Assembly: GCF_050314255.1 (NCBI RefSeq)
Contig: NZ_JBNPMZ010000004.1
Location: forward strand, 1 to 64,000
Length of the DNA: 64,000 nt
Reading direction: 5' to 3'
Origin: Claveliimonas sp034178805
Lineage (GTDB): Bacteria; Bacillota; Clostridia; Lachnospirales; Lachnospiraceae
The number at the start of each line of letters is the position of its first letter. The stretch's first letter is position 1. The position numbers were made by a program, and so were the translations under genes. Positions 51,401-60,526 of this stretch are shown here, one piece after another. The notes below the pieces were generated by a model that did not search any database, was not told the DNA's origin, and saw only the letters and a program-made list of their open reading frames with translations.

Positions 51401-51430
51401 GGGATGGCAAAATAGCGGCCATCCCTTTTT
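51401..51430 (+). terminator. Terminator of the P-loop gene
   Basis: GGGATGGC (51401-51408) pairs with GCCATCCC (51418-51425) around a 9-base loop, followed by T5. Confidence 0.9.
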
Positions 51431-51491
51431 ACGTGTAATATTTACTTTTTCAAGATATGATTTGATAATAGTTCCATGTTTTCTTTATTTT

Positions 51492-52424
51492 TTATATCAG
51501 ACTTTCAAATATATACACCATTACAGGCATGGTAACGATGCAGAACAACACCGACATGACATTGATAATGCTTGCATATCGGGAATCTTTGCCGTGAATC
51601 TGGGAAAGCTGAGTTACCATCACCGCCACAGGCGCACTGGATGCAAGCAGCGACACCAAAAGGATATACTCCGCATCCGGGTGAACCTTTACGATTCCGG
51701 ATAATCCATATACCAGTGTCGTAATCAGCGGAAATACGATCAGCCGCATAACACAGATAAGATAAGGACGTTTCCGGGCAAATACCAATTTCAGGTCCAG
51801 GTTTCCAATCAGCATACCGACAACCAGCATGCTTAAAGGGCCTATAGTACTGCCGAATCCACTGATACAGGCATCCAGCGGTACCGGAAGTCGAATCCCT
51901 GTTGCGAACAATATCAGGCCCACTCCGATGGCGATCACATTCGGGTTCAGGAAGATTTTCTTATAGTCTATCTCCGCATCTCCGCTCAGGATTATTTGTC
52001 CGTGGGTCCAGATCATAACAGTCTGTACCATCATATATGCTGCGGTGTAGAATACCCACTCCGGTCCCAGGACTGCCGTCACCAGTGGCACAATCAGATT
52101 ACCGCAGTTGGGATATGCAATGGATGCGTGTTCTATTCCATTCAGATTCAGCGGCTTTACCAGAAGTTTCGTACCGCCGATCAATATAATATGTGAAAAT
52201 ACTGCCGCTGCCACGGCTAACGCAAGCCCTGCAAGCTTTTCCTGTGTAAAATCAATCTGAAATGCATCAATGACCACACAGGGGGAACAGATATAGGCAA
52301 CCACCCAGGAAATAATCCTGCTGTCTTCCTCTTTTAGTTTTCCTGTTTTTACAATGATAAATCCTATCATTCCCATGAAGAACAGACCCATGATCTGTTT
52401 TGTCAGTAAAATACTTAATTCCAT
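51492..52424 (-). CDS. AEC-family transporter (auxin efflux carrier type)
   Basis: 310 residues with about ten transmembrane helices arranged as two inverted halves. FFMGMIGFIIVKTGKLKEEDSRIISWVVAYICSPCVVIDAF at the N-terminus and IAYPNCGNLIVPLVTAVLGPEWVFY are the AEC marks (the PNCGN element), and ASSAPVAVMVTQL is the matching motif in the second half. Bacterial AEC proteins export or import organic acids such as malate; the substrate here is unknown. It begins 6 bases after the membrane-protein gene and ends before a convergent P-loop gene terminator. Confidence 0.9.
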   Translation of the reverse strand: MELSILLTKQIMGLFFMGMIGFIIVKTGKLKEEDSRIISWVVAYICSPCVVIDAFQIDFTQEKLAGLALAVAAAVFSHIILIGGTKLLVKPLNLNGIEHASIAYPNCGNLIVPLVTAVLGPEWVFYTAAYMMVQTVMIWTHGQIILSGDAEIDYKKIFLNPNVIAIGVGLILFATGIRLPVPLDACISGFGSTIGPLSMLVVGMLIGNLDLKLVFARKRPYLICVMRLIVFPLITTLVYGLSGIVKVHPDAEYILLVSLLASSAPVAVMVTQLSQIHGKDSRYASIINVMSVLFCIVTMPVMVYIFESLI

Positions 52425-52430
52425 CTTTCG

Positions 52431-54026
52431 CTATTTCAGAGACATCACCGTATTTGCCTTCTCATCTTCCTTATATTCTATCGTCACTTCATCTCCGACC
52501 TCATACCGGATTACGTCAATGTAATCCACCACGGATACATCAAATATATCATCGGATCCCTCTACCATCAGATAATAGTGGGAATTGCCGTCAATGACTC
52601 CCTGGGCAATCTTCGTGATCTTTCCGGTGATCTTCTGCACTTCACGGGTATCCTCTGCTATTTCCTTCAAACCATTGCTCAGAAGCAGAGAGAGATAATT
52701 CTCCTCACACTGACTTACACTGTCGCCGATTGCAACAATCTGATATTTCTGGACGTTGACCATCGCATATTTCTTTACCAGACCCGCATCATCCTTCAGA
52801 GCAATAAAATAGGTCGGCTCATCGGAAATATTAAGAAGCAGCGGGAAGGTTGCATGATACTTCAGGTTCTGTACCTGACCCTCCGCAGATGCCATGGCTG
52901 CTGCCTCTGTGGCGCCCTCCACTTTATAATACTTTGTCTCCATGGTTCGCTGATTGGAAAGAACAAATCCTACATTGGACTGGTCTCCATTTACCGAAGT
53001 AACACCGGTGTACATCCATACATCATCATCCAGAGCCAGATAATTATATCCGTCCGTCGTCTCCAGACAATCCTTCTGTCCGAGAACACTGTTCAGGAAA
53101 CCATGCTTTAAGGTGCCGTAGTAGTCGAACAGCTGCACCAGAAGATCTGCAGAATAAGCCCGGTCAATCCACTGAGGAACATCTTTAATGGCATAATCCT
53201 CCATCTCTCCGGTAATGGCATTGCAAAGCACCACTCTTCCAACTGTCTCACCACCGAACAGACCGATATTAAATTTCTTAACCGGTGCAACCCAGTAAGG
53301 TACACCATCCTCATCAATCTCAAAGCTCAACGTACCATAAATATAAGTCGGATGCGCAAACCGCAGATGACGGTATATGTTACGGTTAAAATATTCACTG
53401 GTGGAATAACGGATTCCCTGATCCAGCTTTACAAGCTCCGTATTCTGATTTGCCATATCGATTCGGATATAAGCTGGAATACCGTTGGCCTGATTCGTAA
53501 TCCATTTAATCGTACTTGCATACCGAAGCGGAGATACCCTCACCGGTCTTCCCTGATAATTAATCTGGGTATAAATATCATCTGCTTCAAACTGGGAAAC
53601 CATATCGACCATGCTTCCCATCTTCCTGTCTCCGAGAATCGCTGCAGAGTCTTTATCCAGAAGCGGTATCTGGTCAAAAGAAATCTCCTGTACATCCTCT
53701 GTAAATTCTCCCTCTTCCACCTTCATCAGCTTCTGATACTGTCTGGCATTAATGATCGGAGAAGAAAGTAGTGAACCAACCAGATAGATGACTCCGAGTC
53801 CCAGGATTACGAATCCCAGACTCTTTACTATTTTCGATTGCTTAATTTCTTCTTTTCTGAACTTTTTACGGAATATAATAATAAACAGCAGTATAATCAG
53901 CAAGAATATGATAAAAAACCATGTGTCCGACGAATGTAAATTAAATGCCGGAAGAGAAATGTAATAATAAATCCCTGCAATAATCACTACTAACACTGCA
54001 ATCAGCAGCTTTTTTGACGTTTTCAC
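52431..54026 (-). CDS. Membrane-anchored protein of unknown function next to Trk genes
   Basis: 531 residues. Three transmembrane helices (about 7-24, 35-51, 70-88) are followed by a large beta-rich extracellular or cytosolic part (about 90-531). It contains LRFAHPTYIYGTLSFEIDEDGVPYWVAPV, ALDDDVWMYTGVTSVNGDQSNVGFVLSNQRT and a closing OB-like stretch YDVI-type region (DIFDVSVVDYIDVIRYEVGDEVTIEY). I do not recognise an enzymatic motif. Similar proteins occur in Lachnospiraceae without a known role. GTG start with GGGAGG upstream. It follows trkH by 20 bases, so it may be in the potassium operon. Confidence 0.72.
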   Translation of the reverse strand: MKTSKKLLIAVLVVIIAGIYYYISLPAFNLHSSDTWFFIIFLLIILLFIIIFRKKFRKEEIKQSKIVKSLGFVILGLGVIYLVGSLLSSPIINARQYQKLMKVEEGEFTEDVQEISFDQIPLLDKDSAAILGDRKMGSMVDMVSQFEADDIYTQINYQGRPVRVSPLRYASTIKWITNQANGIPAYIRIDMANQNTELVKLDQGIRYSTSEYFNRNIYRHLRFAHPTYIYGTLSFEIDEDGVPYWVAPVKKFNIGLFGGETVGRVVLCNAITGEMEDYAIKDVPQWIDRAYSADLLVQLFDYYGTLKHGFLNSVLGQKDCLETTDGYNYLALDDDVWMYTGVTSVNGDQSNVGFVLSNQRTMETKYYKVEGATEAAAMASAEGQVQNLKYHATFPLLLNISDEPTYFIALKDDAGLVKKYAMVNVQKYQIVAIGDSVSQCEENYLSLLLSNGLKEIAEDTREVQKITGKITKIAQGVIDGNSHYYLMVEGSDDIFDVSVVDYIDVIRYEVGDEVTIEYKEDEKANTVMSLK

Positions 54027-54046
54027 AATGTCATCCTCCCTTCATA

Positions 54047-55489
54047 TTAAAACTTCCTTCTGTCAGCAATGGAAAACAGCATCAGGAACGGGAATATTTC
54101 CAGTCTGCCTGCCAGCATATCCAGACAGAATACAATCTTGGAAAGCGGTGAAAAATCACTGAAGCTTCCCGTCGGCCCTACTGCTCCCACTCCGGGTCCG
54201 ATATTGTTCAAAGTCGCAATAACAGAACTGAAAGTAGTTGCAAAATCAAAATTATCAATGGATACAATTAAAACTGAGGATATCATCAGCACCACATATG
54301 CCATCAGATAGATATATACATTGTGGACTGTTTCCTCTCCAAGCTTTCTTCCGTTTATTCTTACTACATTCACGGATTTAGGCTGCAGCATCCTCTTTAC
54401 TTCCTTTCGGATACTCTTAAGCACGATCAGCATTCTGGAAACCTTAATTCCACCTCCCGTGGAGGAAGCACAGGCACCAATGATCATGATAGAAAGAAGA
54501 ATGCATTTGGAAAACTCCGGCCAGAGATTAAAATCTGCCGTCGCATATCCCGTTGTCGTGATAATTGATCCCACCTGAAATGCCGCATAACGGAACGCCT
54601 TAAGTGGTGATTCATAAATCTGAGCAATATTACAGGTAATCACCAAGATAGCACTACCGATGATACCAAGGTATGCCCACAGCTCTTCATTTTTATAAAA
54701 ACTCTTCCACTCTCCCAAGAGCAAGAAGAAATACAGGTTAAAATTAATACCAAACAAAATCATAAAGATGGTAATAACAGCATCGATGTAAGCACTGTCA
54801 AAATGTCCGACGCTGGCCGCATAATTGGAAAATCCTCCTGTACCTGCTGTGCCAAAGGCATGAATCAGACTGTCAAAAAGATTCATTCCGCCCAAAAGAA
54901 GAAGTATCACTTCAACCATGGTTAATACAAAATACATCCCGTACAAAAGCTGAGCTGTAGAACGGGTCTTTGGAAGCAGCTTATCTTTCTCAGGTCCCGG
55001 AACCTCCGCGCGCATCAGATGCATGGAATTGTTCTTATCCAGCGTCGTAAGCACCATTACAAATACCAGCACTCCCATACCGCCTACCCAGTGGGTGAAA
55101 CTTCTCCAGAACAGCATACACTGTGACAAAGATTCAATATCTGTTAAAATCGAAGAACCCGTCGTGGTAAATCCCGATACCGTCTCGAAAAATGCATCCA
55201 GGTAACTCGGGATCTCACCGGACAGGAAGAATGGCAGTGCGCCAAACATTGACCATAATATCCACGCTGCTGCAACGACTACGAAACCTTCTTTCGCATA
55301 AATCGTGGTTACTTCTGGTTTCTTTCTTCCAAATATAAAATAGAGAGCCACCAAAATGGCTGCTGTAATCAGGAAAGTCACTGCACTGGACTCTTTATAA
55401 AGCGCTCCGACAAAAGCCGGAAGCAGAAGCAGTACCGCTTCCGCCCCTAACATTTTGCCCAGAATATACATAATCATTTTTCTGTTCAT
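54047..55489 (-). CDS. trkH: Potassium uptake protein TrkH
   Basis: 480-residue K+ channel subunit with eight main transmembrane helices in four pore-loop repeats. Filter segments are visible as FETVSGFTTTGSSI, FGTAGTGGFSN, ITTTGYAT and, near the C-terminus, NNIGPGVGA. FWRSFTHWVGGMGVLVFVMVL is conserved. AGGGGATCTGAC precedes the ATG at 55489; another in-frame start overlaps trkA by one base. It forms the channel for K+ uptake with TrkA. Confidence 0.94.
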   Translation of the reverse strand: MNRKMIMYILGKMLGAEAVLLLLPAFVGALYKESSAVTFLITAAILVALYFIFGRKKPEVTTIYAKEGFVVVAAAWILWSMFGALPFFLSGEIPSYLDAFFETVSGFTTTGSSILTDIESLSQCMLFWRSFTHWVGGMGVLVFVMVLTTLDKNNSMHLMRAEVPGPEKDKLLPKTRSTAQLLYGMYFVLTMVEVILLLLGGMNLFDSLIHAFGTAGTGGFSNYAASVGHFDSAYIDAVITIFMILFGINFNLYFFLLLGEWKSFYKNEELWAYLGIIGSAILVITCNIAQIYESPLKAFRYAAFQVGSIITTTGYATADFNLWPEFSKCILLSIMIIGACASSTGGGIKVSRMLIVLKSIRKEVKRMLQPKSVNVVRINGRKLGEETVHNVYIYLMAYVVLMISSVLIVSIDNFDFATTFSSVIATLNNIGPGVGAVGPTGSFSDFSPLSKIVFCLDMLAGRLEIFPFLMLFSIADRRKF

Positions 55490-55503
55490 GTCAGATCCCC
55501 TCA

Positions 55504-56862
55504 TTACAAAAGTATATCTCTCAGGCTGTTAATCTTACGGCCCATAGTGACAACCACTACACTGTCGCCTACTTCCATATGATCCTCTCCGCCCGGGATA
55601 ATGATTCCGCCCTTACGTCCAATGCAGGCAATCAGATTATTTCTCATAATCTTCAGATCTTTTAACGGAACATTTGTATACTCACTTTCTTTATGAATAA
55701 TAAATTCCAAGGCTTCCACTCTGTCATTTACCAGACGGTACATGGTTTCAATATTGGCACTTTCCACAGACTGCTGGCGTGCCCTTACATAACTTAGGAT
55801 TGCATCAGCAGTTGCACTCTTGGCAGACACAATACTGTCAATTCCAAGTCCCTCCACCATCTGAGCTCTGGAATCCTCATTCACCTTTGCAATGATCTTC
55901 GGCACATTCTTTATCTTGGCAAATAATGCCATAATAATATTCTCTTCATCCATACCGGTCAGGGCAACCAGCGCATCGGCGCGCTCTATTCCTTCTTCAA
56001 TCAGAAGGTCATGATCGGTTGCATCACCGTGAATGATGGTCGCATCCGGAAGCATCTCACAGAGGTTCTCACATTTTTCGTAATTCTGCTCAATAATCTT
56101 TACACGCATTCCGGTCTTGATAAGCTGGCTTCCCAGATAGAAACTGACTCTTCCTCCGCCGCAGATGATTACATTTTTAATCTTATTAGTTCTCTTTCCG
56201 AGAGCAGCAAAGAATGCCTCCAGGTCCTTATGTGCGGCTGCGATATGAAGCTTATCGCCGGAATGCAGAACAAATTCACCATCCGGAATAAATACATCGT
56301 TTCCTCTTTTGATCGCGCACACCAGAATTTTAATCTGGAACTTCCGATAGACCTCTGCCAGTGTCAGTCCATCCAGACGGCTGTTTTCACGAACTGGAAA
56401 CTCAACCAGTTCAACCCTTCCTTTCACGAAAGTCTCCACCTTACTCGTATCCGGGAAAAGAAGCACTCTGGCAATCTCATTGGAAAGTGTAAATTCCGGA
56501 TTAACCGCCATACTCAGACGCAGATCCTCCTTCAGAAGATCCATCTGTTTGTAATACACCGGATTTCTTACCCGGGCAATGGTATGCTTCGCGCCCAGCC
56601 TTTTTGCCAGAAGACAGCTTAACATATTGAGCTCATCCGTAGACGCACATGCAATGACCAGATCCGCATGCGGTACATCTGCCTGTCTCTGGATATCTGC
56701 ATTTGCCCCGTCTCCCGTTATGCAGAAAATGTCCAGACGATTCAGAGCTTCCTTAAGCTTTCCTTCATTTTGATCAATCAGCACCACATCATATCCTTCG
56801 TCCGACAACTGGGCAGTCAGCTTGTGCCCTACTTTGCCGTCACCAATAATTACTATTTTCAC
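55504..56862 (-). CDS. trkA: Trk potassium uptake regulator TrkA
   Basis: 452 residues with two RCK units: Rossmann domains at about 1-130 (MKIVIIGDGKVGHKLTAQL, ITGDGANADIQRQADVPHADLVIACA) and 230-350 (NVIICGGGRVSFYLGSQLI, IIHGDATDHDLLIEEGIERADALVALT), each followed by a TrkA-C domain. It binds NAD(H)/ATP and gates TrkH. GTG start with AGAGGA 7 bases upstream. Confidence 0.95.
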   Translation of the reverse strand: MKIVIIGDGKVGHKLTAQLSDEGYDVVLIDQNEGKLKEALNRLDIFCITGDGANADIQRQADVPHADLVIACASTDELNMLSCLLAKRLGAKHTIARVRNPVYYKQMDLLKEDLRLSMAVNPEFTLSNEIARVLLFPDTSKVETFVKGRVELVEFPVRENSRLDGLTLAEVYRKFQIKILVCAIKRGNDVFIPDGEFVLHSGDKLHIAAAHKDLEAFFAALGKRTNKIKNVIICGGGRVSFYLGSQLIKTGMRVKIIEQNYEKCENLCEMLPDATIIHGDATDHDLLIEEGIERADALVALTGMDEENIIMALFAKIKNVPKIIAKVNEDSRAQMVEGLGIDSIVSAKSATADAILSYVRARQQSVESANIETMYRLVNDRVEALEFIIHKESEYTNVPLKDLKIMRNNLIACIGRKGGIIIPGGEDHMEVGDSVVVVTMGRKINSLRDILL

Positions 56863-56904
56863 TTTATTATCCTCTTCGAATTCATTTTTTGTCTAAGTAT
56901 ATGG

Positions 56905-56933
56905 ATTATAGCACTTTTATATCGGAACTTCAA
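56905..56933 (-). promoter_or_regulatory. Promoter of trkA
   Basis: TTGAAG (56928-56933), 17 bases, TATAAT (56905-56910), 43 bases before the trkA GTG. Confidence 0.7.
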
Positions 56934-56970
56934 TACTATTACACCCGATGGCAGGCAGTAAAATCGCCAC

Positions 56971-56996
56971 TAAAAAATGGTCCACTGAACCTTTTT
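56971..56996 (-). terminator. Second terminator-like hairpin after the EF-G-like gene
   Basis: GGTCCA/TGAACC (one mismatch) flanked by A and T tracts, followed on the minus strand by T6; a back-up to the stronger hairpin at 57013-57047. Confidence 0.45.
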
Positions 56997-57012
56997 GGCG
57001 TATGCATGGCAG

Positions 57013-57047
57013 CAAAAACGGGATGTGCATTGTTCTGCACATCCCGT
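57013..57047 (-). terminator. Terminator of the EF-G-like gene
   Basis: A perfect 12-bp stem (57018-57029 with 57036-57047) around a 6-base loop, followed on the minus strand by T5, 50 bases past the stop codon. Confidence 0.85.
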
Positions 57048-57096
57048 ATTATACTTTATGTTTTTACTTTATAATCCATACGGATTGCCGCACACC

Positions 57097-59172
57097 TTAT
57101 TCTTCAGCTGCACGCTTTGCAATCTCTGCTTCCTGTACATCGGAAGGAGCCTGCTCATAACGTGCAAATTCATATGAATAAGTACCTCTTCCTCCTGTCA
57201 TGGAACGAAGAGTTGTACAATATCCGAACATACCTGTCATCGGCACATCTGCCTCAATCACCTGGTATCCTCCGCTGATCGGGTTCATACCAAGCACACG
57301 GCCGCGGCGCTTGTTCAGATCACCCATAACATCTCCGGTATAATCATCCGGAACCGTAACCTTAACAGAAGCGATTGGTTCTAAGAGAACCGGAGCAGCC
57401 TCCATGAATCCCTTCTTAAATGCCTGGATAGTAGCTGTCTTGAACGCCATTTCAGAAGAATCTACCGGATGGTAGGATCCATCATACAGTGTTGCCTTCA
57501 CACCAACAACCGGGTATCCTGCCAGAGGTCCCTTCAGAACGGATTCCTGCAGACCCTTCTCTACTGCCGGGAAGTAATTCTTCGGTACTGCACCGCCGAC
57601 TACACATTCCTCGAATACATAAGGTGTCTCCATATCTCCGGATGGTTCGAATCTCATCTTTACATGTCCATACTGTCCATGTCCGCCGGACTGTTTCTTA
57701 TACTTGGTATCCACATCTGAATTCTTCTTGATGGTCTCACGGAAAGCAACCTTCGGAGTCTCCAGATTGATCTCACATTTATATCTTGCAGACAGTTTGC
57801 TTGCAATAATTTCCAGATGCTGGTCACCCATTCCATAAATCAGTGTCTGACGGTTCTCACTGTCATTCACTACCTTAATGGTCACGTCCTCAGCCATCAT
57901 TTTCTGCAGAGCCTGGGATACTTTATCTTCATCCCCTTTATTCTTGCAGGTATACTTCATATATGTATACGGTTTGGAGTATTCGGTCTTTCCGTAAAGA
58001 ACCTGTGTACTCTTAGTAGAAAGAGTATCTCCGGTCTTCGTATTGGAAAGCTTTGCAATGGCACCGATATCTCCGGCAAACATCTCGCTTACCTCTACCG
58101 GTTTATTACCCATCATGGTGTAAATCTTTCCAAGTTTCTCTTCTGTCTCAGTACCTGCATTATATAACACATCATCACCCTTCAATACACCGGAGCAAAC
58201 TTTAATAAAGGAATATTTTCCGATGAACGGGTCAACCATGGTCTTAAATACATATGCACTCTTCGCAGATGCAAAGTTATAATTTGCCTCAAAAATCTCG
58301 TTGGTTGTACGGTTGATACCTGCGCATTCTCTCCAATCCGGACTTGGGAAAAATCTTACAATATCAGAAAGAAGGTTTGCAACACCCTGTGCCTGAATAT
58401 TGGAACCCATAGCAACCGGTACGATACTTCCTTCCATAACCTCTGTACGCATTGCTGCACGGATCTCTTCTACAGAGAATTCTTCACCTGCAAAATAACG
58501 CTCCATATATTCATCACTGATCTCCGCAACTGCCTCTAACAGTTTCTCACGGTAAATCTCAAGATTCGGCTTACAATAATCCGGAATCTCACACTCTTCT
58601 CTCTGTCCGATACCGGTATATCTTCTTCCTGCATTCTTAATTACGTTTACGTATCCTACCAGTTTCTCATTCTCACGAATCGGCTGGAAATGCGGTGCGA
58701 TCAGTTTTCCGTAGCGGTCTGTCAACTGCTGAACAACCTCACGGAAGCTTGCATCATCCACATCCATCTCTGTTACATAGACCATACGCGGCAGGTTATA
58801 TTTATCGCACAGTTCCCATGCTTTTTCCGTTCCTACTTCTACACCTGCTTTACCGGATACAACGATAACCGCTGCATCTGCTGCGCTGACTGCCTCTTCC
58901 ACTTCTCCGACGAAATCAAAGTATCCTGGAGTATCCAGAATATTGATCTTCGCTTTTTCCCATTCAATCGGCACTAATGTTGTACTGGTTGAAAATCCGC
59001 GTTTCTGTTCCTCTTTATCAAAATCACTGATTGTGTTGCCGTCTGCAACCTTACCCATACGATTTGTAGCGCCTGAAACATAAGCCATGGCTTCCGCAAG
59101 ACTGGTTTTTCCGCATCCTCCATGTCCTAACAGGACAACGTTCCTGATTTCGTCCGTTCTGTAAACCTTCAT
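57097..59172 (-). CDS. Elongation factor G-like GTPase (EF-G paralogue)
   Basis: 691 residues with the EF-G domain series: G domain (about 1-270), beta-barrel II (about 290-385), alpha/beta III, IV (YKKQSGGHGQYGHVKMRFEP) and V (GGYQVIEADVPMTGMFGYCTTLRSMTGGRGTY). G1 is GHGGCGKT (16-23) and G3 is DTPG (80-83). G4, usually NKMD, reads TEMD (134-137), which should weaken guanine specificity. This subfamily starts MKVYRTDEIRN and is a second EF-G found in Firmicutes, not the essential str-operon copy, because no rpsL/rpsG/tuf are adjacent. The ATG at 59172 has GGAGG 8 bases before it; a longer frame would begin at the transcription start. Confidence 0.92.
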   Translation of the reverse strand: MKVYRTDEIRNVVLLGHGGCGKTSLAEAMAYVSGATNRMGKVADGNTISDFDKEEQKRGFSTSTTLVPIEWEKAKINILDTPGYFDFVGEVEEAVSAADAAVIVVSGKAGVEVGTEKAWELCDKYNLPRMVYVTEMDVDDASFREVVQQLTDRYGKLIAPHFQPIRENEKLVGYVNVIKNAGRRYTGIGQREECEIPDYCKPNLEIYREKLLEAVAEISDEYMERYFAGEEFSVEEIRAAMRTEVMEGSIVPVAMGSNIQAQGVANLLSDIVRFFPSPDWRECAGINRTTNEIFEANYNFASAKSAYVFKTMVDPFIGKYSFIKVCSGVLKGDDVLYNAGTETEEKLGKIYTMMGNKPVEVSEMFAGDIGAIAKLSNTKTGDTLSTKSTQVLYGKTEYSKPYTYMKYTCKNKGDEDKVSQALQKMMAEDVTIKVVNDSENRQTLIYGMGDQHLEIIASKLSARYKCEINLETPKVAFRETIKKNSDVDTKYKKQSGGHGQYGHVKMRFEPSGDMETPYVFEECVVGGAVPKNYFPAVEKGLQESVLKGPLAGYPVVGVKATLYDGSYHPVDSSEMAFKTATIQAFKKGFMEAAPVLLEPIASVKVTVPDDYTGDVMGDLNKRRGRVLGMNPISGGYQVIEADVPMTGMFGYCTTLRSMTGGRGTYSYEFARYEQAPSDVQEAEIAKRAAEE

Positions 59173-59211
59173 AGCTGCTGCCTCCTTGTTTTCGTAAAAT
59201 CTCATGTGTAC

Positions 59212-59240
59212 ATTGTACTAAATAAAATAACTATTTACAA
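59212..59240 (-). promoter_or_regulatory. Promoter of the EF-G-like gene
   Basis: TTGTAA (59235-59240), 17 bases, TACAAT (59212-59217), 40 bases before the ATG at 59172. Confidence 0.65.
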
Positions 59241-59312
59241 CTCTTTTATGCATATTTTACAATTTTCCAAAAAGATATTTGTTTTACTTTTTCACTTTAA
59301 AGCGCTATAGCG

Positions 59313-59342
59313 TTGACAAATCTATATTTATAGTAGTACAAT
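59313..59342 (+). promoter_or_regulatory. Promoter of tyrA-aroA
   Basis: Consensus TTGACA (59313-59318), 18 bases, TACAAT (59337-59342). A perfect CGCTATAGCG palindrome lies directly upstream of the -35, and TAGCGTT is repeated downstream of the -10 (from about 59351). Confidence 0.65.
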
Positions 59343-59395
59343 AACTCAAATAGCGTTCTTAAATGCTCTACTTATTTATGAAAGGACTACACATT

Positions 59396-60490
59396 ATGAA
59401 ACTGAAGATCGGATTTATCGGTCTGGGACTCATCGGCGGATCTATCGCAAAAGCCATCCGCCAGTACTATCCGGACTGTCAGCTTGTCGCTTTTGACAAG
59501 AATAAAGAAACACTTGCACTTGCAACACTGGAATCCTGCGTTGATGTAGCCGTTGCCTCCATAGACGAGAATTTCCGGAACTGCCGCTACATCTTCCTGT
59601 GCGCACCGGTATCCTGCAATACTGCTTATTTAAAACAACTGAAAGAATATCTGCAGGAAGGATGTATACTGACAGATGTAGGAAGCGTCAAGACCAACAT
59701 TCATCAGGAAGTCAAAAAGCTGGATATGGAGGAATTTTTTATTGGCGGACACCCCATGGCAGGTTCTGAGAAAAGCGGATATCCCAATTCCAGAGCGATG
59801 ATCATTGAAAATGCATACTATATTCTCACTCCTACGCCCAGGGTATCGGAACAGGAAATACAGGCATTTTCTTCCTTTATCGAGAGCCTGAAGGCACTTC
59901 CCGTTATTCTGGATTACGAAGAACATGACCGGATTACCGGAACCATCAGCCATCTCCCCCACATCATCGCTTCCACACTTGTCAATTATGTCAAGGACAG
60001 TGACACCCGAGATGAACTGATGAAGCAGCTCGCCGCCGGAGGATTCAAGGATATTACAAGAATTGCCTCCTCCTCTCCGACCATGTGGCAGCATATTTGC
60101 CTGAAAAACCGGGAGAATATTTCTGATATTCTCTCCCAGTATATTGGCGCATTGAATCATGCAAAAGAGATTATCGATAACGGGGATGAGCAAGGCATCT
60201 ACAATCTTTTTGACAGCTCACGGAATTACCGGAACTCCATCCCGGACAGCTCCGCCGGACCGATCAAAAAGGTCTTTGCCGTCTACTGTGATATCATTGA
60301 TGAAGCCGGAGGAATCGCTACTATTGCTACCATCCTGGCATCCAACAATATTAATATTAAAAATATCGGTATTATTCATAACCGGGAATTTGAAGAGGGT
60401 GTTCTGAGAATTGAATTCTATGAAGAAGCTTCCTCCACAAAAGCTGCAGAACTTCTGCAGAAATACCGCTACATTGTATATGAAAGATAA
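59396..60490 (+). CDS. tyrA: Prephenate dehydrogenase with ACT domain
   Basis: 364 residues. The NAD-binding domain (1-165) has GFIGLGLIGGSIAKAI, and GGHPMAGSEKSG and DYEEHDRITGTISHLPHIIASTLV mark the dehydrogenase core. The C-terminal ACT domain (about 297-364: KVFAVYCDIIDEAGGIATIATILASNNINI) usually binds tyrosine for feedback inhibition. It oxidises prephenate to 4-hydroxyphenylpyruvate. AAGGA is about 11 bases before the ATG at 59396. It is followed by aroA after 36 bases. Confidence 0.94.
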   Translation: MKLKIGFIGLGLIGGSIAKAIRQYYPDCQLVAFDKNKETLALATLESCVDVAVASIDENFRNCRYIFLCAPVSCNTAYLKQLKEYLQEGCILTDVGSVKTNIHQEVKKLDMEEFFIGGHPMAGSEKSGYPNSRAMIIENAYYILTPTPRVSEQEIQAFSSFIESLKALPVILDYEEHDRITGTISHLPHIIASTLVNYVKDSDTRDELMKQLAAGGFKDITRIASSSPTMWQHICLKNRENISDILSQYIGALNHAKEIIDNGDEQGIYNLFDSSRNYRNSIPDSSAGPIKKVFAVYCDIIDEAGGIATIATILASNNINIKNIGIIHNREFEEGVLRIEFYEEASSTKAAELLQKYRYIVYER

Positions 60491-60526
60491 TATCGGTGGA
60501 ATTCTTGAATAAAAAGGAGAACGAAC

